Shown here: one piece after another, positions 17,666 to 26,002 of the stretch | Numbering within the stretch: the first letter of the stretch is position 1 | Layout: each line of letters opens with the position of its first letter | Source of the DNA: Pedobacter cryoconitis | GTDB lineage: Bacteria > Bacteroidota > Bacteroidia > Sphingobacteriales > Sphingobacteriaceae | Length of the DNA: 64,000 nucleotides | NCBI RefSeq assembly: GCF_001590605.1 | Contig: NZ_CP014504.1 | Coordinates: 3,906,001-3,970,000, forward strand | Reading direction: 5' to 3' | The notes under the pieces: generated by a model | Seen by the model: only the letters and a program-made list of their open reading frames with translations | Database searches by the model: none | Told to the model about the DNA's origin: nothing | Position numbers and translations under genes: made by a program

Positions 17666-18352
17666 ATGAGAAAAAATGTAGTTGTGGCCATTGATGGCTA
17701 TTCTTCATGCGGTAAAAGTACACTGGCGAAAGCACTGGCTAAAAAACTAGGCTTTATCTATATCGATAGTGGTGCAATGTACAGAGCAGTGACTTTATAT
17801 TTCATACGCAATCATACCAATGTAAGTGATGAGGCAGCAGTTATCGATGCTCTTCAGCACATAGAACTGAATTTCCACTCCAGAGATTACGAATCACATA
17901 TCACCTTAAACGGCGAAGAAGTTTCGGAAGAAATCAGACAAATGCCGGTTTCTGAGACTGTCAGTGAAATATCTGCACTCAAACAAGTCCGTAAAGAAAT
18001 GGTGAAACAGCAACAGCGCATGGGTAAGTCCAAAAACATCGTTATGGATGGCCGTGATATCGGTACCACTGTATTTCCTGATGCCCAGGTTAAACTTTTC
18101 ATGACAGCTGACCCTAAAGTCAGAGCAGAAAGAAGATTCAAAGAATTACAAAGCAAAGGCGATACAACAACCTCGCTGGAAGATGTTTTTGAGAATCTTG
18201 CGCACCGTGATTATGCAGATACCACAAGAAAAGAAAGCCCGCTTGTCCGTGCCGAAGATGCTATTATTCTGGACAATACAGAAATTACTCCGGTAGAACA
18301 GCTAGAATTCGCATTAAATAAAGTAACCCCTTTCATTCCACAGCTGGCCTGA
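17666..18352 (+). CDS. cmk: cytidylate kinase
   Basis: A 228-aa P-loop kinase that phosphorylates CMP and dCMP. The Walker A loop is GYSSCGKSTLAK at 11-22. Next come YIDSGAMYRAVTL, the CMP-binding insert around 100-130, VMDGRDIGTTVFPDAQVKLF, and the LID region with RAERRFKELQ and AHRDYADTTRKESPL. Length is typical. It is divergent from arfB and 159 nt before rpsA, an order (cmk-rpsA) common in bacteria. Confidence 0.96.
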   Translation: MRKNVVVAIDGYSSCGKSTLAKALAKKLGFIYIDSGAMYRAVTLYFIRNHTNVSDEAAVIDALQHIELNFHSRDYESHITLNGEEVSEEIRQMPVSETVSEISALKQVRKEMVKQQQRMGKSKNIVMDGRDIGTTVFPDAQVKLFMTADPKVRAERRFKELQSKGDTTTSLEDVFENLAHRDYADTTRKESPLVRAEDAIILDNTEITPVEQLEFALNKVTPFIPQLA

Positions 18353-18469
18353 AAGTAGAATATGGGGAATTAACACCCGATTGTCATTCAAAATACATAT
18401 TAAACAAGGCAAACTGTTCAAAATCAACAACATTTATTAAAAAATTCTTTCATTAAAAATATTAATTTC

Positions 18470-18477
18470 TATCTTTG
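18470..18477 (+). promoter_or_regulatory. -7 promoter element for rpsA
   Basis: TATCTTTG matches TAnnTTTG. The predicted start lies near 18483, giving a leader of about 30 nt with a small TCCC/GGGA hairpin and an AGGAG. Confidence 0.6.
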
Positions 18478-18504
18478 CAATCCCTAAAGGGAAAAGGAGA
18501 TTAA

Positions 18505-18552
18505 ATGATTAATGGCAAAAAAACAAGTAGCAGAAAAAGAATTAGAGGCTAA
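18505..18552 (+). CDS. possible 15-codon upstream ORF overlapping the rpsA start
   Basis: An ATG at 18505 sits 5 nt after AAAAGGAG (18492-18499), an ideal Shine-Dalgarno distance. It is out of frame with the rpsA ATG at 18512. It encodes a basic peptide, MINGKKTSSRKRIRG, and stops inside rpsA. Shine-Dalgarno sequences are rare in this window, so this one stands out. It could regulate S1 synthesis or be coincidental. Confidence 0.3.
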   Translation: MINGKKTSSRKRIRG

Positions 18553-20446
18553 AAAAGCCGAATTACAAGGTGCAGACGCTCGTCTGACTGAAAAAGAAAC
18601 CATTGAATCTGAAGCAGATTCATTGTCGATCGAACAGATCAAATCATCACTAGCAACACCAGATCAGGATTTTGACTGGGACGCAGACGATAAAGCTTTC
18701 GGAAAATACTCTGACGAAGACCGTAAAAAGTTTGAAGACATGTATACCGATACTTTCAATCAAATCAACCAGGGTGAAATTATCAGCGGTATTGTTGTAT
18801 CTATCAACAATAAAGACGTTGTATTAAACGTAGGATTTAAATCTGACGGTTTAGTATCAACTTCTGAATTCCGTGATACACCTGATTTGAAAATCGGTGA
18901 CACAGTTGATGTATTTGTTGAAGCTCCGGAAGACGCAAATGGTCAATTGATTTTATCTCGTAAAAGAGCTAAAACTCAGAGATCTTGGGAATCTATCAAC
19001 GAAGCCCTTGACAATGACAGAATCATCAACGGATTTGTTAAAAGCCGTACTAAAGGTGGTCTTATCGTTGACATCATGGGTGTTGAAGCTTTCTTACCTG
19101 GTTCTCAGATCGACATCAAACCGATCCGTGATTACGATGTTTATGTAGGTAAAACAATGGAATTCAAAGTTGTGAAAATCAACCACGAATTTAAAAACGT
19201 TGTCGTATCACACAAAATCTTAATCGAAGACGATTTAGAAAGTCAAAAAGTTGAGATCGTATCTAAACTTGAAAAAGGTCAGGTATTAGAAGGTACTGTT
19301 AAGAACATTACTGACTTCGGTGTATTCATCGATTTAGGTGGTGTTGACGGTTTACTTCACATTACTGATATTTCTTGGGGCCGCATAGAGCATCCAAAAG
19401 AAGTATTGAGCTTAGATGAGAAAATCAACGTTGTTGTTCTTGACTTTGATGACGAGAAAAAACGTATCGCATTAGGCTTAAAACAATTAACTCCACACCC
19501 ATGGGAAAGTTTAGATACTAACCTTGTTGTTGGATCTAAAGTTAAAGGTAAAATCGTTACTGTAGCTGATTACGGTGCATTCTTAGAAATCATTCCTGGC
19601 GTTGAAGGTTTAATTCACGTTTCAGAAATGTCCTGGTCTCAAAACTTACGCAGCCCACAGGAATTCTTGAAAGTTAGCGATGAAATCGAAGCTGAAGTGT
19701 TAACTTTAGACAGAGACGAACGCAAAATGAGCTTAGGTATTAAGCAATTAACGCAAGATCCATGGCAAAATGTTGCTGAAAGATATCCTATCGGAAGCAA
19801 ACATACTGCTGTAGTTAAAAACATGACTAACTTCGGTGTATTCGTGGAAATTGAAGAAGGTATTGATGGATTAATCCATATCTCTGATCTTTCATGGTCT
19901 AAAAAAGTTAACCACCCTAACGAATTCACTAAAGTTGGTGATACATTAGACGTAGTTGTTTTAGAATTAGACGTTGATAGCCGTAAATTAAGCTTAGGTC
20001 ATAAACAATTAGAAGAAAACCCTTGGGATACTTTTGAAACTATCTTCACGTTAGATTCAGTTCACCAGGGAACTGTTGTTAAAGTAACTGATAAAGGTGC
20101 TGTTATTGCTTTACCATATGGTGTAGAAGGATTCGTTCCAACTAAACACATGGCTAAAGAAGATGGTACTACTATCAAAGCTGAAGAAACTAATGATTTC
20201 AAAATCATTGAGTTTAACAAAGATGCTAAACGTATCGTTGTTTCTCACGCCCGTATCTGGGAAGAGGCTAAAGCTGAAGTTGCTGCTGAAGAAAGAGCTA
20301 CTAAGAAAAAAGATGCTAAAGCTTCAAGCAATGCAGTTAAAAAAGTTAAAGATTCAGTTGAGAAATCAACTCTTGGTGATCTAGGTGTTCTTGCACAATT
20401 GAAAGAGCAAATGGAAGGCGAAGAAAGCAAAAACAAAGCTAAATAA
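18512..20446 (+). CDS. rpsA: 30S ribosomal protein S1
   Basis: A 644-aa protein with six S1 (OB-fold) domains. They begin near GEIISGIVVSINN, DRIINGFVKSRTK, GQVLEGTVKNITDFG, GSKVKGKIVTVADYG, GSKHTAVVKNMTNFG and DSVHQGTVVKVTDKG. The N-terminal 85 residues and the C-terminal 60 are Lys/Glu/Ala-rich and low in complexity, as in Bacteroidota S1. The protein binds mRNA on the 30S subunit, which matters in a lineage that mostly does not use Shine-Dalgarno pairing. The upstream leader carries an unusual out-of-frame start. Confidence 0.96.
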   Translation: MAKKQVAEKELEAKKAELQGADARLTEKETIESEADSLSIEQIKSSLATPDQDFDWDADDKAFGKYSDEDRKKFEDMYTDTFNQINQGEIISGIVVSINNKDVVLNVGFKSDGLVSTSEFRDTPDLKIGDTVDVFVEAPEDANGQLILSRKRAKTQRSWESINEALDNDRIINGFVKSRTKGGLIVDIMGVEAFLPGSQIDIKPIRDYDVYVGKTMEFKVVKINHEFKNVVVSHKILIEDDLESQKVEIVSKLEKGQVLEGTVKNITDFGVFIDLGGVDGLLHITDISWGRIEHPKEVLSLDEKINVVVLDFDDEKKRIALGLKQLTPHPWESLDTNLVVGSKVKGKIVTVADYGAFLEIIPGVEGLIHVSEMSWSQNLRSPQEFLKVSDEIEAEVLTLDRDERKMSLGIKQLTQDPWQNVAERYPIGSKHTAVVKNMTNFGVFVEIEEGIDGLIHISDLSWSKKVNHPNEFTKVGDTLDVVVLELDVDSRKLSLGHKQLEENPWDTFETIFTLDSVHQGTVVKVTDKGAVIALPYGVEGFVPTKHMAKEDGTTIKAEETNDFKIIEFNKDAKRIVVSHARIWEEAKAEVAAEERATKKKDAKASSNAVKKVKDSVEKSTLGDLGVLAQLKEQMEGEESKNKAK

Positions 20447-20467
20447 TCTTCAAGCTTATATATAAGA

Positions 20468-20505
20468 AATAGGGTGTCTTACAAAAGGCACCCTTTTCTA
20501 TTTTT
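20468..20505 (+). terminator. intrinsic terminator after rpsA
   Basis: GGGTGTC (20472-20478) pairs with GGCACCC (20487-20493) with one T-G pair, followed by TTTTCTATTTTT. Confidence 0.8.
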
Positions 20506-20553
20506 AATAGTTTTAGAAATTAGTCTTTAGGATAAGGGGCTCTCCGAGATAGA

Positions 20554-20949
20554 TTACAAGAACTTAGCCTTCAACTCAGCGGTGGGCACCATACAGCTCT
20601 CCTCCCGGCCCCAGATTGTGTACCGGCGTTTTGCGATCTGATTGTAAACGAAATCACGGATAAACGCAGGGACGATTATAAAAACATATAACAATGGCCA
20701 TCCTCCACTCAAATGCCTGGCAATACGTAAAGCAGCAGTAGAGCGTTGATAAACCCTCCCATTCTCTAACAGGATAATACTGCTGAGTTCACTGAGTGAC
20801 AAACCAAATGGCCCAAGGTGCTGCTGCGTAATATCGCTCTGTAAGGCAGCAAACCTGAACCTATCTTTATGATCTCTCTTAATGACGAATTTAACTGAGC
20901 CTGCGCATAAATTACAAACACCGTCAAAGAATATTATAGCCTGCTGCAT
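20554..20949 (-). CDS. DCC family (DUF393) thiol-disulfide oxidoreductase-like protein
   Basis: A 131-aa protein of the DUF393 family, named after the motif DxxCxxC seen here as FFDGVCNLCAGSVKF at 7-21. The middle has RFAALQSDITQQ and a hydrophobic segment near 85-105. The thioredoxin-like fold and CxxC suggest redox activity, but no substrate is established for this family. It is a single gene divergent from pyrR. Confidence 0.85.
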   Translation of the reverse strand: MQQAIIFFDGVCNLCAGSVKFVIKRDHKDRFRFAALQSDITQQHLGPFGLSLSELSSIILLENGRVYQRSTAALRIARHLSGGWPLLYVFIIVPAFIRDFVYNQIAKRRYTIWGREESCMVPTAELKAKFL

Positions 20950-21273
20950 AGTGCAATTTAGTGAATTAGCAAAGGGTTTAAGCGCTTAATTGCTTCTAAT
21001 TAATAGTAACGGAAATCCGCATTAATAATTGCGAAATTGTTATTCAGTTGAATTATATTCCTGATCCATTGATCAAATACTCCAAATTATCCGGCAAAAG
21101 AAGGTTCTGGAATAATCTCACAAAAATAACAGGCATCCACTAATAAATTTCAGTATAGAAATCAGGCAATTAGCATTATTTTACAATTAAAACGTCGAAG
21201 CTCATTGAAATTAATTAAAATTGCGGGTATATAATTCAATCCGATTTTTTATATTTGCCTAATCAATTTGTCA
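20950..21273. other. divergent intergenic region upstream of pyrR
   Basis: AT-rich, with no coding signal in either strand. It has a 12-bp perfect palindrome TTAAGCGCTTAA at 20978-20989 near the DCC gene start and the pyrR promoter at its right end. No attenuator-like structure was seen. Confidence 0.5.
21250..21257 (+). promoter_or_regulatory. -7 promoter element for pyrR
   Basis: TATATTTG matches TAnnTTTG, 17 nt before the ATG at 21274. The predicted mRNA leader is only about 10 nt. Confidence 0.6.
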
Positions 21274-21822
21274 ATGCAAAAGAGAACCCTGCTAGACGGT
21301 AAAAAATTCCAAATCACAATTAAGAGACTTTGTCATCAATTAATTGAGAATCACAACGATTTTTCTAATACCGTACTCATTGGTATACAGCCCCGGGGCA
21401 GTTACTTCGCAGACAGAATCAAACAAGAACTTTCAGAAACCCTTAAAAACAAGAATATCAGAAAAGGTAATCTTGACATTACTTTCTTCAGAGATGACTT
21501 CAGAAGAAAAGACGGGCTTGTTTCCGCAAACAGCAACACCATAGATTTTATCATTGAAGACTGCAATGTCATTCTGATCGATGATGTACTCTGGACAGGC
21601 CGTACTATCCGGGCTGCACTGGATGCATTGCTTGCTTTTGGCAGGCCGGCCAAAGTGGAACTATTGGTACTCATTGACAGGAGATTTTCAAGACATGTAC
21701 CTATTGAACCTGATTACATCGGGCAGCAGGTAGACAGTCTGGATTCCCAAATGGTAAAAGTGAGCTGGAAAGAGACAGAAGGAGAAGACAAAGTAATATT
21801 ATTATCAGACCGAAATAAATAA
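21274..21822 (+). CDS. pyrR: PyrR family uracil phosphoribosyltransferase/regulator
   Basis: A 182-aa type I phosphoribosyltransferase. The PRPP loop is VILIDDVLWTGRTIRAALDALL at about 105-126, close to the PyrR consensus, and IGIQPRGSYFADRI and DITFFRDDFRR are also PyrR-like. I chose the ATG at 21274; an in-frame TTG at 21268 would add two residues. It is followed after 3 nt by pyrB. In Firmicutes PyrR binds RNA to attenuate pyr operons. Here the very short leader leaves no room for such an attenuator upstream, so UPRTase activity or another mode of control is more likely. Confidence 0.88.
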   Translation: MQKRTLLDGKKFQITIKRLCHQLIENHNDFSNTVLIGIQPRGSYFADRIKQELSETLKNKNIRKGNLDITFFRDDFRRKDGLVSANSNTIDFIIEDCNVILIDDVLWTGRTIRAALDALLAFGRPAKVELLVLIDRRFSRHVPIEPDYIGQQVDSLDSQMVKVSWKETEGEDKVILLSDRNK

Positions 21823-21825
21823 GAA

Positions 21826-22758
21826 ATGGCAGCAGAAAAACTATCAACACGACATCTTTTAGGCATTAAAGATATTACCCTGAATGATATTGAATTGATT
21901 TTTGAGACTGCAGATAATTTCAAGGGCGTCATTAACAGGACGATAAAAAAAGTCCCTTCACTGCGTGATATTACAATTGCTAATATCTTCTTCGAAAACT
22001 CAACACGTACCAAACTATCCTTTGAACTGGCAGAAAAAAGACTTTCGGCCGATGTGATCAATTTCGCAGCCTCCTCCTCTTCTGTAAGTAAAGGAGAAAC
22101 ACTAATTGATACCGTAAATAATATCCTGGCCATGAAAGTGGATATGGTAGTCATGAGACATCCATACGCAGGTGCAGGTGTATTTCTGAGCAAACACATC
22201 AATGCACAGATCGTAAATGCCGGAGACGGCGCGCATGAGCACCCTACACAAGCATTACTGGACGCTTACTCAATCCGTGAGAAACTAGGTGAAGTAGCAG
22301 GAAAGAAAGTCGTGATTGTCGGAGATATCCTGCATTCAAGAGTAGCGATCTCCAATATACTCTGCTTGCAAAAACTAGGTGCAGAAGTGATGGTTTGCGG
22401 ACCGACTACACTGATCCCAAAACATATAGCCAGCCTGGGCGTAAAAGTTGAACATGACCTGATCAAAGCGCTAAACTGGTGCGATGTTGCAAACATGCTG
22501 CGCATTCAGCTGGAAAGACAAGATATCAAATATTTCCCTTCCTTAAGAGAATATGCGATGATGTACGGCCTGAATAAACAGATCCTGGATAACCTGGACA
22601 AAGAAATCATTGTCATGCACCCAGGTCCCATTAACAGAGGTGTGGAGATAACAAGTGATGTCGCTGACAGTAAACAATCTATCATTTTAGACCAGGTAGA
22701 AAATGGAGTAGCCATCAGAATGGCTGTACTTTATCTGCTTGCTTCTCAGAGAGATTAG
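21826..22758 (+). CDS. pyrB: aspartate carbamoyltransferase catalytic subunit
   Basis: A 310-aa enzyme that joins carbamoyl phosphate and aspartate in pyrimidine synthesis. The carbamoyl-phosphate site FFENSTRTKLSFE lies at about 52-64, HEHPTQALLDAYSI at about 133, and the aspartate-site HPGPINRGVEI at about 262. No pyrI regulatory gene is adjacent. It lies 3 nt downstream of pyrR, so the two are an operon. Confidence 0.96.
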   Translation: MAAEKLSTRHLLGIKDITLNDIELIFETADNFKGVINRTIKKVPSLRDITIANIFFENSTRTKLSFELAEKRLSADVINFAASSSSVSKGETLIDTVNNILAMKVDMVVMRHPYAGAGVFLSKHINAQIVNAGDGAHEHPTQALLDAYSIREKLGEVAGKKVVIVGDILHSRVAISNILCLQKLGAEVMVCGPTTLIPKHIASLGVKVEHDLIKALNWCDVANMLRIQLERQDIKYFPSLREYAMMYGLNKQILDNLDKEIIVMHPGPINRGVEITSDVADSKQSIILDQVENGVAIRMAVLYLLASQRD

Positions 22759-22796
22759 TCTTCAAACCTTTTCTTTTATAACATTCCGGCTGAATT

Positions 22797-22844
22797 AACG
22801 TTAAACAGTGTTATCAACACTTGTTAACTTCTTATGTTAACAAG
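22797..22844 (+). promoter_or_regulatory. overlapping, mutually exclusive inverted repeats after pyrB
   Basis: The segment CTTGTTAAC at 22820-22828 can pair with GTTAACAAG at 22836-22844 (perfect 9 bp). It can instead belong to a 29-nt palindrome with the upstream GTTAAACAGTGTT. The word GTTAAC or a near copy recurs five times up to about 22940. No T-run is present. Confidence 0.4.
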
Positions 22845-22970
22845 ACACTTTACAATAATTATATTAGCAGCAACCATATTTGAAATCATTGCAACCATCA
22901 TGAGTTTATCACGTTTTAAACCGTGTTAACCCATGTTAGTTTCATAACCGCTTAAAGAAATTAAACACCA

Positions 22971-25900
22971 ATGAAGAAAAAATACTTTTTTATTCCGCTT
23001 TTATTAGCTGGTAACCTTACCGCAGGTTATGCGCAGGTAAGTGCGTTAGTAAACCTCAATAAAAACTATCAGACGGGCCTTGAATTACTTCAAAACGAAA
23101 AGTATGTCGCTGCAGCTCAACAATTCAGATTGGTTGAACAGCTAAGACAAAAACCCGGAACAGCTCAGGAAAGTAATGCGGAACTTTCTTTACTCAAAGA
23201 AAACGCCAAGTTTTATGCCGCTGTCTGTGCATTGGAATTAGGTAACCGCGATGCAGAAAGCCTATTTCAAACCTTCATTAAAGACTATCCGTTAAATCCA
23301 AATACTAAATTAGCTTACTTCCATGTAGGTAAATCTTATTTCGCGCAAAAAAACTACCAGAAAGCATTGGACTGGTTTGAAAAAACTGACCCTTCTACCC
23401 TTTCTCAGAAACAAAGAACAGAATACCAGTTCAAACAGGCTTATTCTTATTTCGAACTGAAAAACATAGAAAAAGCAGAACCTTTATTTGAAGCAGTAAA
23501 ACAAGTTGACGGCCCTTTCCAGGAAAGTGCAACTTATTACTTTGCTTATATCAATTACCTGAATAAAGAGTATAAAACAGCCCTGAGTAATTTTGAAAAA
23601 CTGAAAGGTTCTAAAACTTATGAAGCAAGTTATCCTTATTATATCACCTCCATGTACTACCTGGATGAGCGCTATGATGATGTGATCAGTTATGCAGTTC
23701 CGGTATTAAAAAATACCAAACAACAATTTGAAGCAGAAATGCTGAGTTTAATTGCTGCTTCTTATTTTGCTAAATCAGACTACAAAAATGCAGCACTGTA
23801 TTTCAGTGACTTTTATACCAAAAGCGGTAATACTAAAACTAAAAACAATCTCTTCATTTACCAATACGGTTACTCCCTGTTCGAATTGGGGATGTACAGA
23901 GAATCTGTAGGTATATTAGAGCAGTTAACTACCGATGATGTGTATTTGCAAAGCGGTATGCACACCTTAGGCCGTGCTTTCATTAAACTAGGTGACAAAT
24001 CAAAAGCAAGAAGTGCTTTCTTCAGAGCATCCCGTCTTGAATTTGACAAAGTGACGCAGGAAGATGCCTGGATTAACTATGCAAGATTAAGTTATGAACT
24101 TGATTTCAATCAGCAGGCGTTAGAATCTACACAGAGCTTCTTAAAGCAATTCCCTTCTTCGCGTAAAATTAACGACGCCAAAACATTATTGGGCGAGATT
24201 CTTTTAACCAGCAAAAACTACCAGGCTGCAATTGATATTTTAGAGCCTATTCAGAATAAATCACCAGAAGCACTGGAAGCTTACCAGAAAGTATTATACT
24301 TCAGAGGTTTGGAATTCTACAACGAACGTGCTTTCCCGAACGGGCTTTCGATGTTCCAGCGTTCCAATGCAATTCCCAATGATGCTGAGATTCATGCATT
24401 GAGTACTTACTGGATGGCAGAAGCCATGTACGAGTTACGCAAGTACGGAGAAGCAGTCAGAACATTTGAGAAATTCCTGGCCATGCCTGATGCAGATAAA
24501 ACCAAAGTATACAACTTTGCGAATTATGCATTGGCTTATGCAGCCTTTGAAGATGAGAAATATGCAAAAGCAGCAACTTACTTTGAACGCTTCCTGAATG
24601 GAAATGATAAAGACAAAAACACAGTAGTTGATGCAACCATGCGTTTAGCGGATTCTTACTTCGTAAGCAAAAGCTATGCAAATGCCTTAACCTACTATAA
24701 CAGAATCATCACCAACAAATCAACAGGTGAAGATTATGCATTGTTCCAGAGAGGGATGATCCAGGGATTACAGGGACAGGACGATACCAAGATTACTACA
24801 ATGGGCAGCCTGTTACAACAATTCCCATCTTCAAATTATGCAGATGATGCAGGTTTTGAAATTGCCTATACCTATTTCAATAAAGGTGACCTGGACAAAT
24901 CAAAAACTGACCTGACTGCACTGATCACTAAATACCCGAACAGCAGTTATGTACCAAGAGCACTGGTTACAATCGGACTGGTACAATATAACCAGGATAA
25001 AGATGAAGAAGCACTGGCATCGTTCAAGAAAGTAATCAACGACTATGCAAGTACTGAAGAAGCTAAACAAGCTTTGGAATCTATCAAAAATATCTATGTG
25101 GACCGCGGTGATGCCAATGGCTTTATCGCTTATGCGAACACCACACCTATCGGTAATTATACGGTAGCAGAACAGGATAATATTGTTTTCTCGGCAGCCA
25201 AAAACACTTACCTGAAAGGTGATGCACAAGGAACAGTAGAAAGCGTAAATGCTTACTTTGACAAGTATCCAAAAGCGATACATGCTAAAGAAGCGAAGTT
25301 TATCAGAGCAGAATCACTAGTTAAACTGAACCGTCCTGATGATGCAATTGCTGATTACGAATTCATCCTGAATGACTGGACAAGTGATTACACAGAACGT
25401 TCACTGGTTAGCATTTCTAAATTATTCTTAGCACAGAAAAAATACAATGAAGCTATCGTATATCTGAAAAGACTGGAAACATCTGCAGATTACAAGTCAC
25501 ATTATTCATTTGCAATTAATAATCTGCTTCAGGCTTATACGGCGTTGAACATGCCAGATGATATGTTGAAGTATGTATTGCTGACTAAAGAATCTGACAA
25601 AGCTTCTGAAGAAGAAGTGAACAGTGCAGATCTTTATGCTGGTAAAGCTTACTTGTTAAAAGCAGATACTACAATGGCTGTGAAATCATTCAGTAATGTA
25701 GTTGCTAAAACAAAAACACTGGCTGCTGCTGAAGCAAAATACACATTGGCAGAAATCCAATATAATAAACATGACTATAAAGCATCTCAGAAAACTTGTT
25801 TTGATTTAGTCAATAACATGCCTTCTTACGATTACTGGGTGGCAAAAGCGTTTATCCTGCTGGCAGATAATTATGTCGCATTAAAAGACAAACTGCAAGC

Positions 25901-25991
25901 GAAAAGTACGCTCTTAAGTATTATTGATAACTATGACGGTAAAGATGAAATTGTCGCTACTGCCAAAGAGAAATTAGAAAAAATTAAATAA
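22971..25991 (+). CDS. large secreted tetratricopeptide repeat protein
   Basis: A 1006-aa protein with a signal peptide (about 1-21, GYAQ) and TPR-type helical repeats over nearly the full length. Repeats such as AYFHVGKSYFAQKNYQKALDWF and ALAYAAFEDEKYAKAATYFERF are easy to see, and the later ones resemble YbgF/CpoB and BamD repeats (SSNYADDAGFEIAYTYFNKG). It is periplasmic or outer-membrane associated, with no lipobox. It is first in a tight plus-strand run: barrel protein 11 nt later, then HU-SPOR, ExbB, ExbD, TonB-like. The context suggests a structural partner of a proton-driven envelope machine. Confidence 0.88.
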   Translation: MKKKYFFIPLLLAGNLTAGYAQVSALVNLNKNYQTGLELLQNEKYVAAAQQFRLVEQLRQKPGTAQESNAELSLLKENAKFYAAVCALELGNRDAESLFQTFIKDYPLNPNTKLAYFHVGKSYFAQKNYQKALDWFEKTDPSTLSQKQRTEYQFKQAYSYFELKNIEKAEPLFEAVKQVDGPFQESATYYFAYINYLNKEYKTALSNFEKLKGSKTYEASYPYYITSMYYLDERYDDVISYAVPVLKNTKQQFEAEMLSLIAASYFAKSDYKNAALYFSDFYTKSGNTKTKNNLFIYQYGYSLFELGMYRESVGILEQLTTDDVYLQSGMHTLGRAFIKLGDKSKARSAFFRASRLEFDKVTQEDAWINYARLSYELDFNQQALESTQSFLKQFPSSRKINDAKTLLGEILLTSKNYQAAIDILEPIQNKSPEALEAYQKVLYFRGLEFYNERAFPNGLSMFQRSNAIPNDAEIHALSTYWMAEAMYELRKYGEAVRTFEKFLAMPDADKTKVYNFANYALAYAAFEDEKYAKAATYFERFLNGNDKDKNTVVDATMRLADSYFVSKSYANALTYYNRIITNKSTGEDYALFQRGMIQGLQGQDDTKITTMGSLLQQFPSSNYADDAGFEIAYTYFNKGDLDKSKTDLTALITKYPNSSYVPRALVTIGLVQYNQDKDEEALASFKKVINDYASTEEAKQALESIKNIYVDRGDANGFIAYANTTPIGNYTVAEQDNIVFSAAKNTYLKGDAQGTVESVNAYFDKYPKAIHAKEAKFIRAESLVKLNRPDDAIADYEFILNDWTSDYTERSLVSISKLFLAQKKYNEAIVYLKRLETSADYKSHYSFAINNLLQAYTALNMPDDMLKYVLLTKESDKASEEEVNSADLYAGKAYLLKADTTMAVKSFSNVVAKTKTLAAAEAKYTLAEIQYNKHDYKASQKTCFDLVNNMPSYDYWVAKAFILLADNYVALKDKLQAKSTLLSIIDNYDGKDEIVATAKEKLEKIK

Positions 25992-26002
25992 GACAAAGCA
26001 CC

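Noticed and set aside
21268-21273. TTG start adding two residues to pyrR
   Set aside because: An ATG follows two codons later and fits the family; the difference cannot be decided further by eye.
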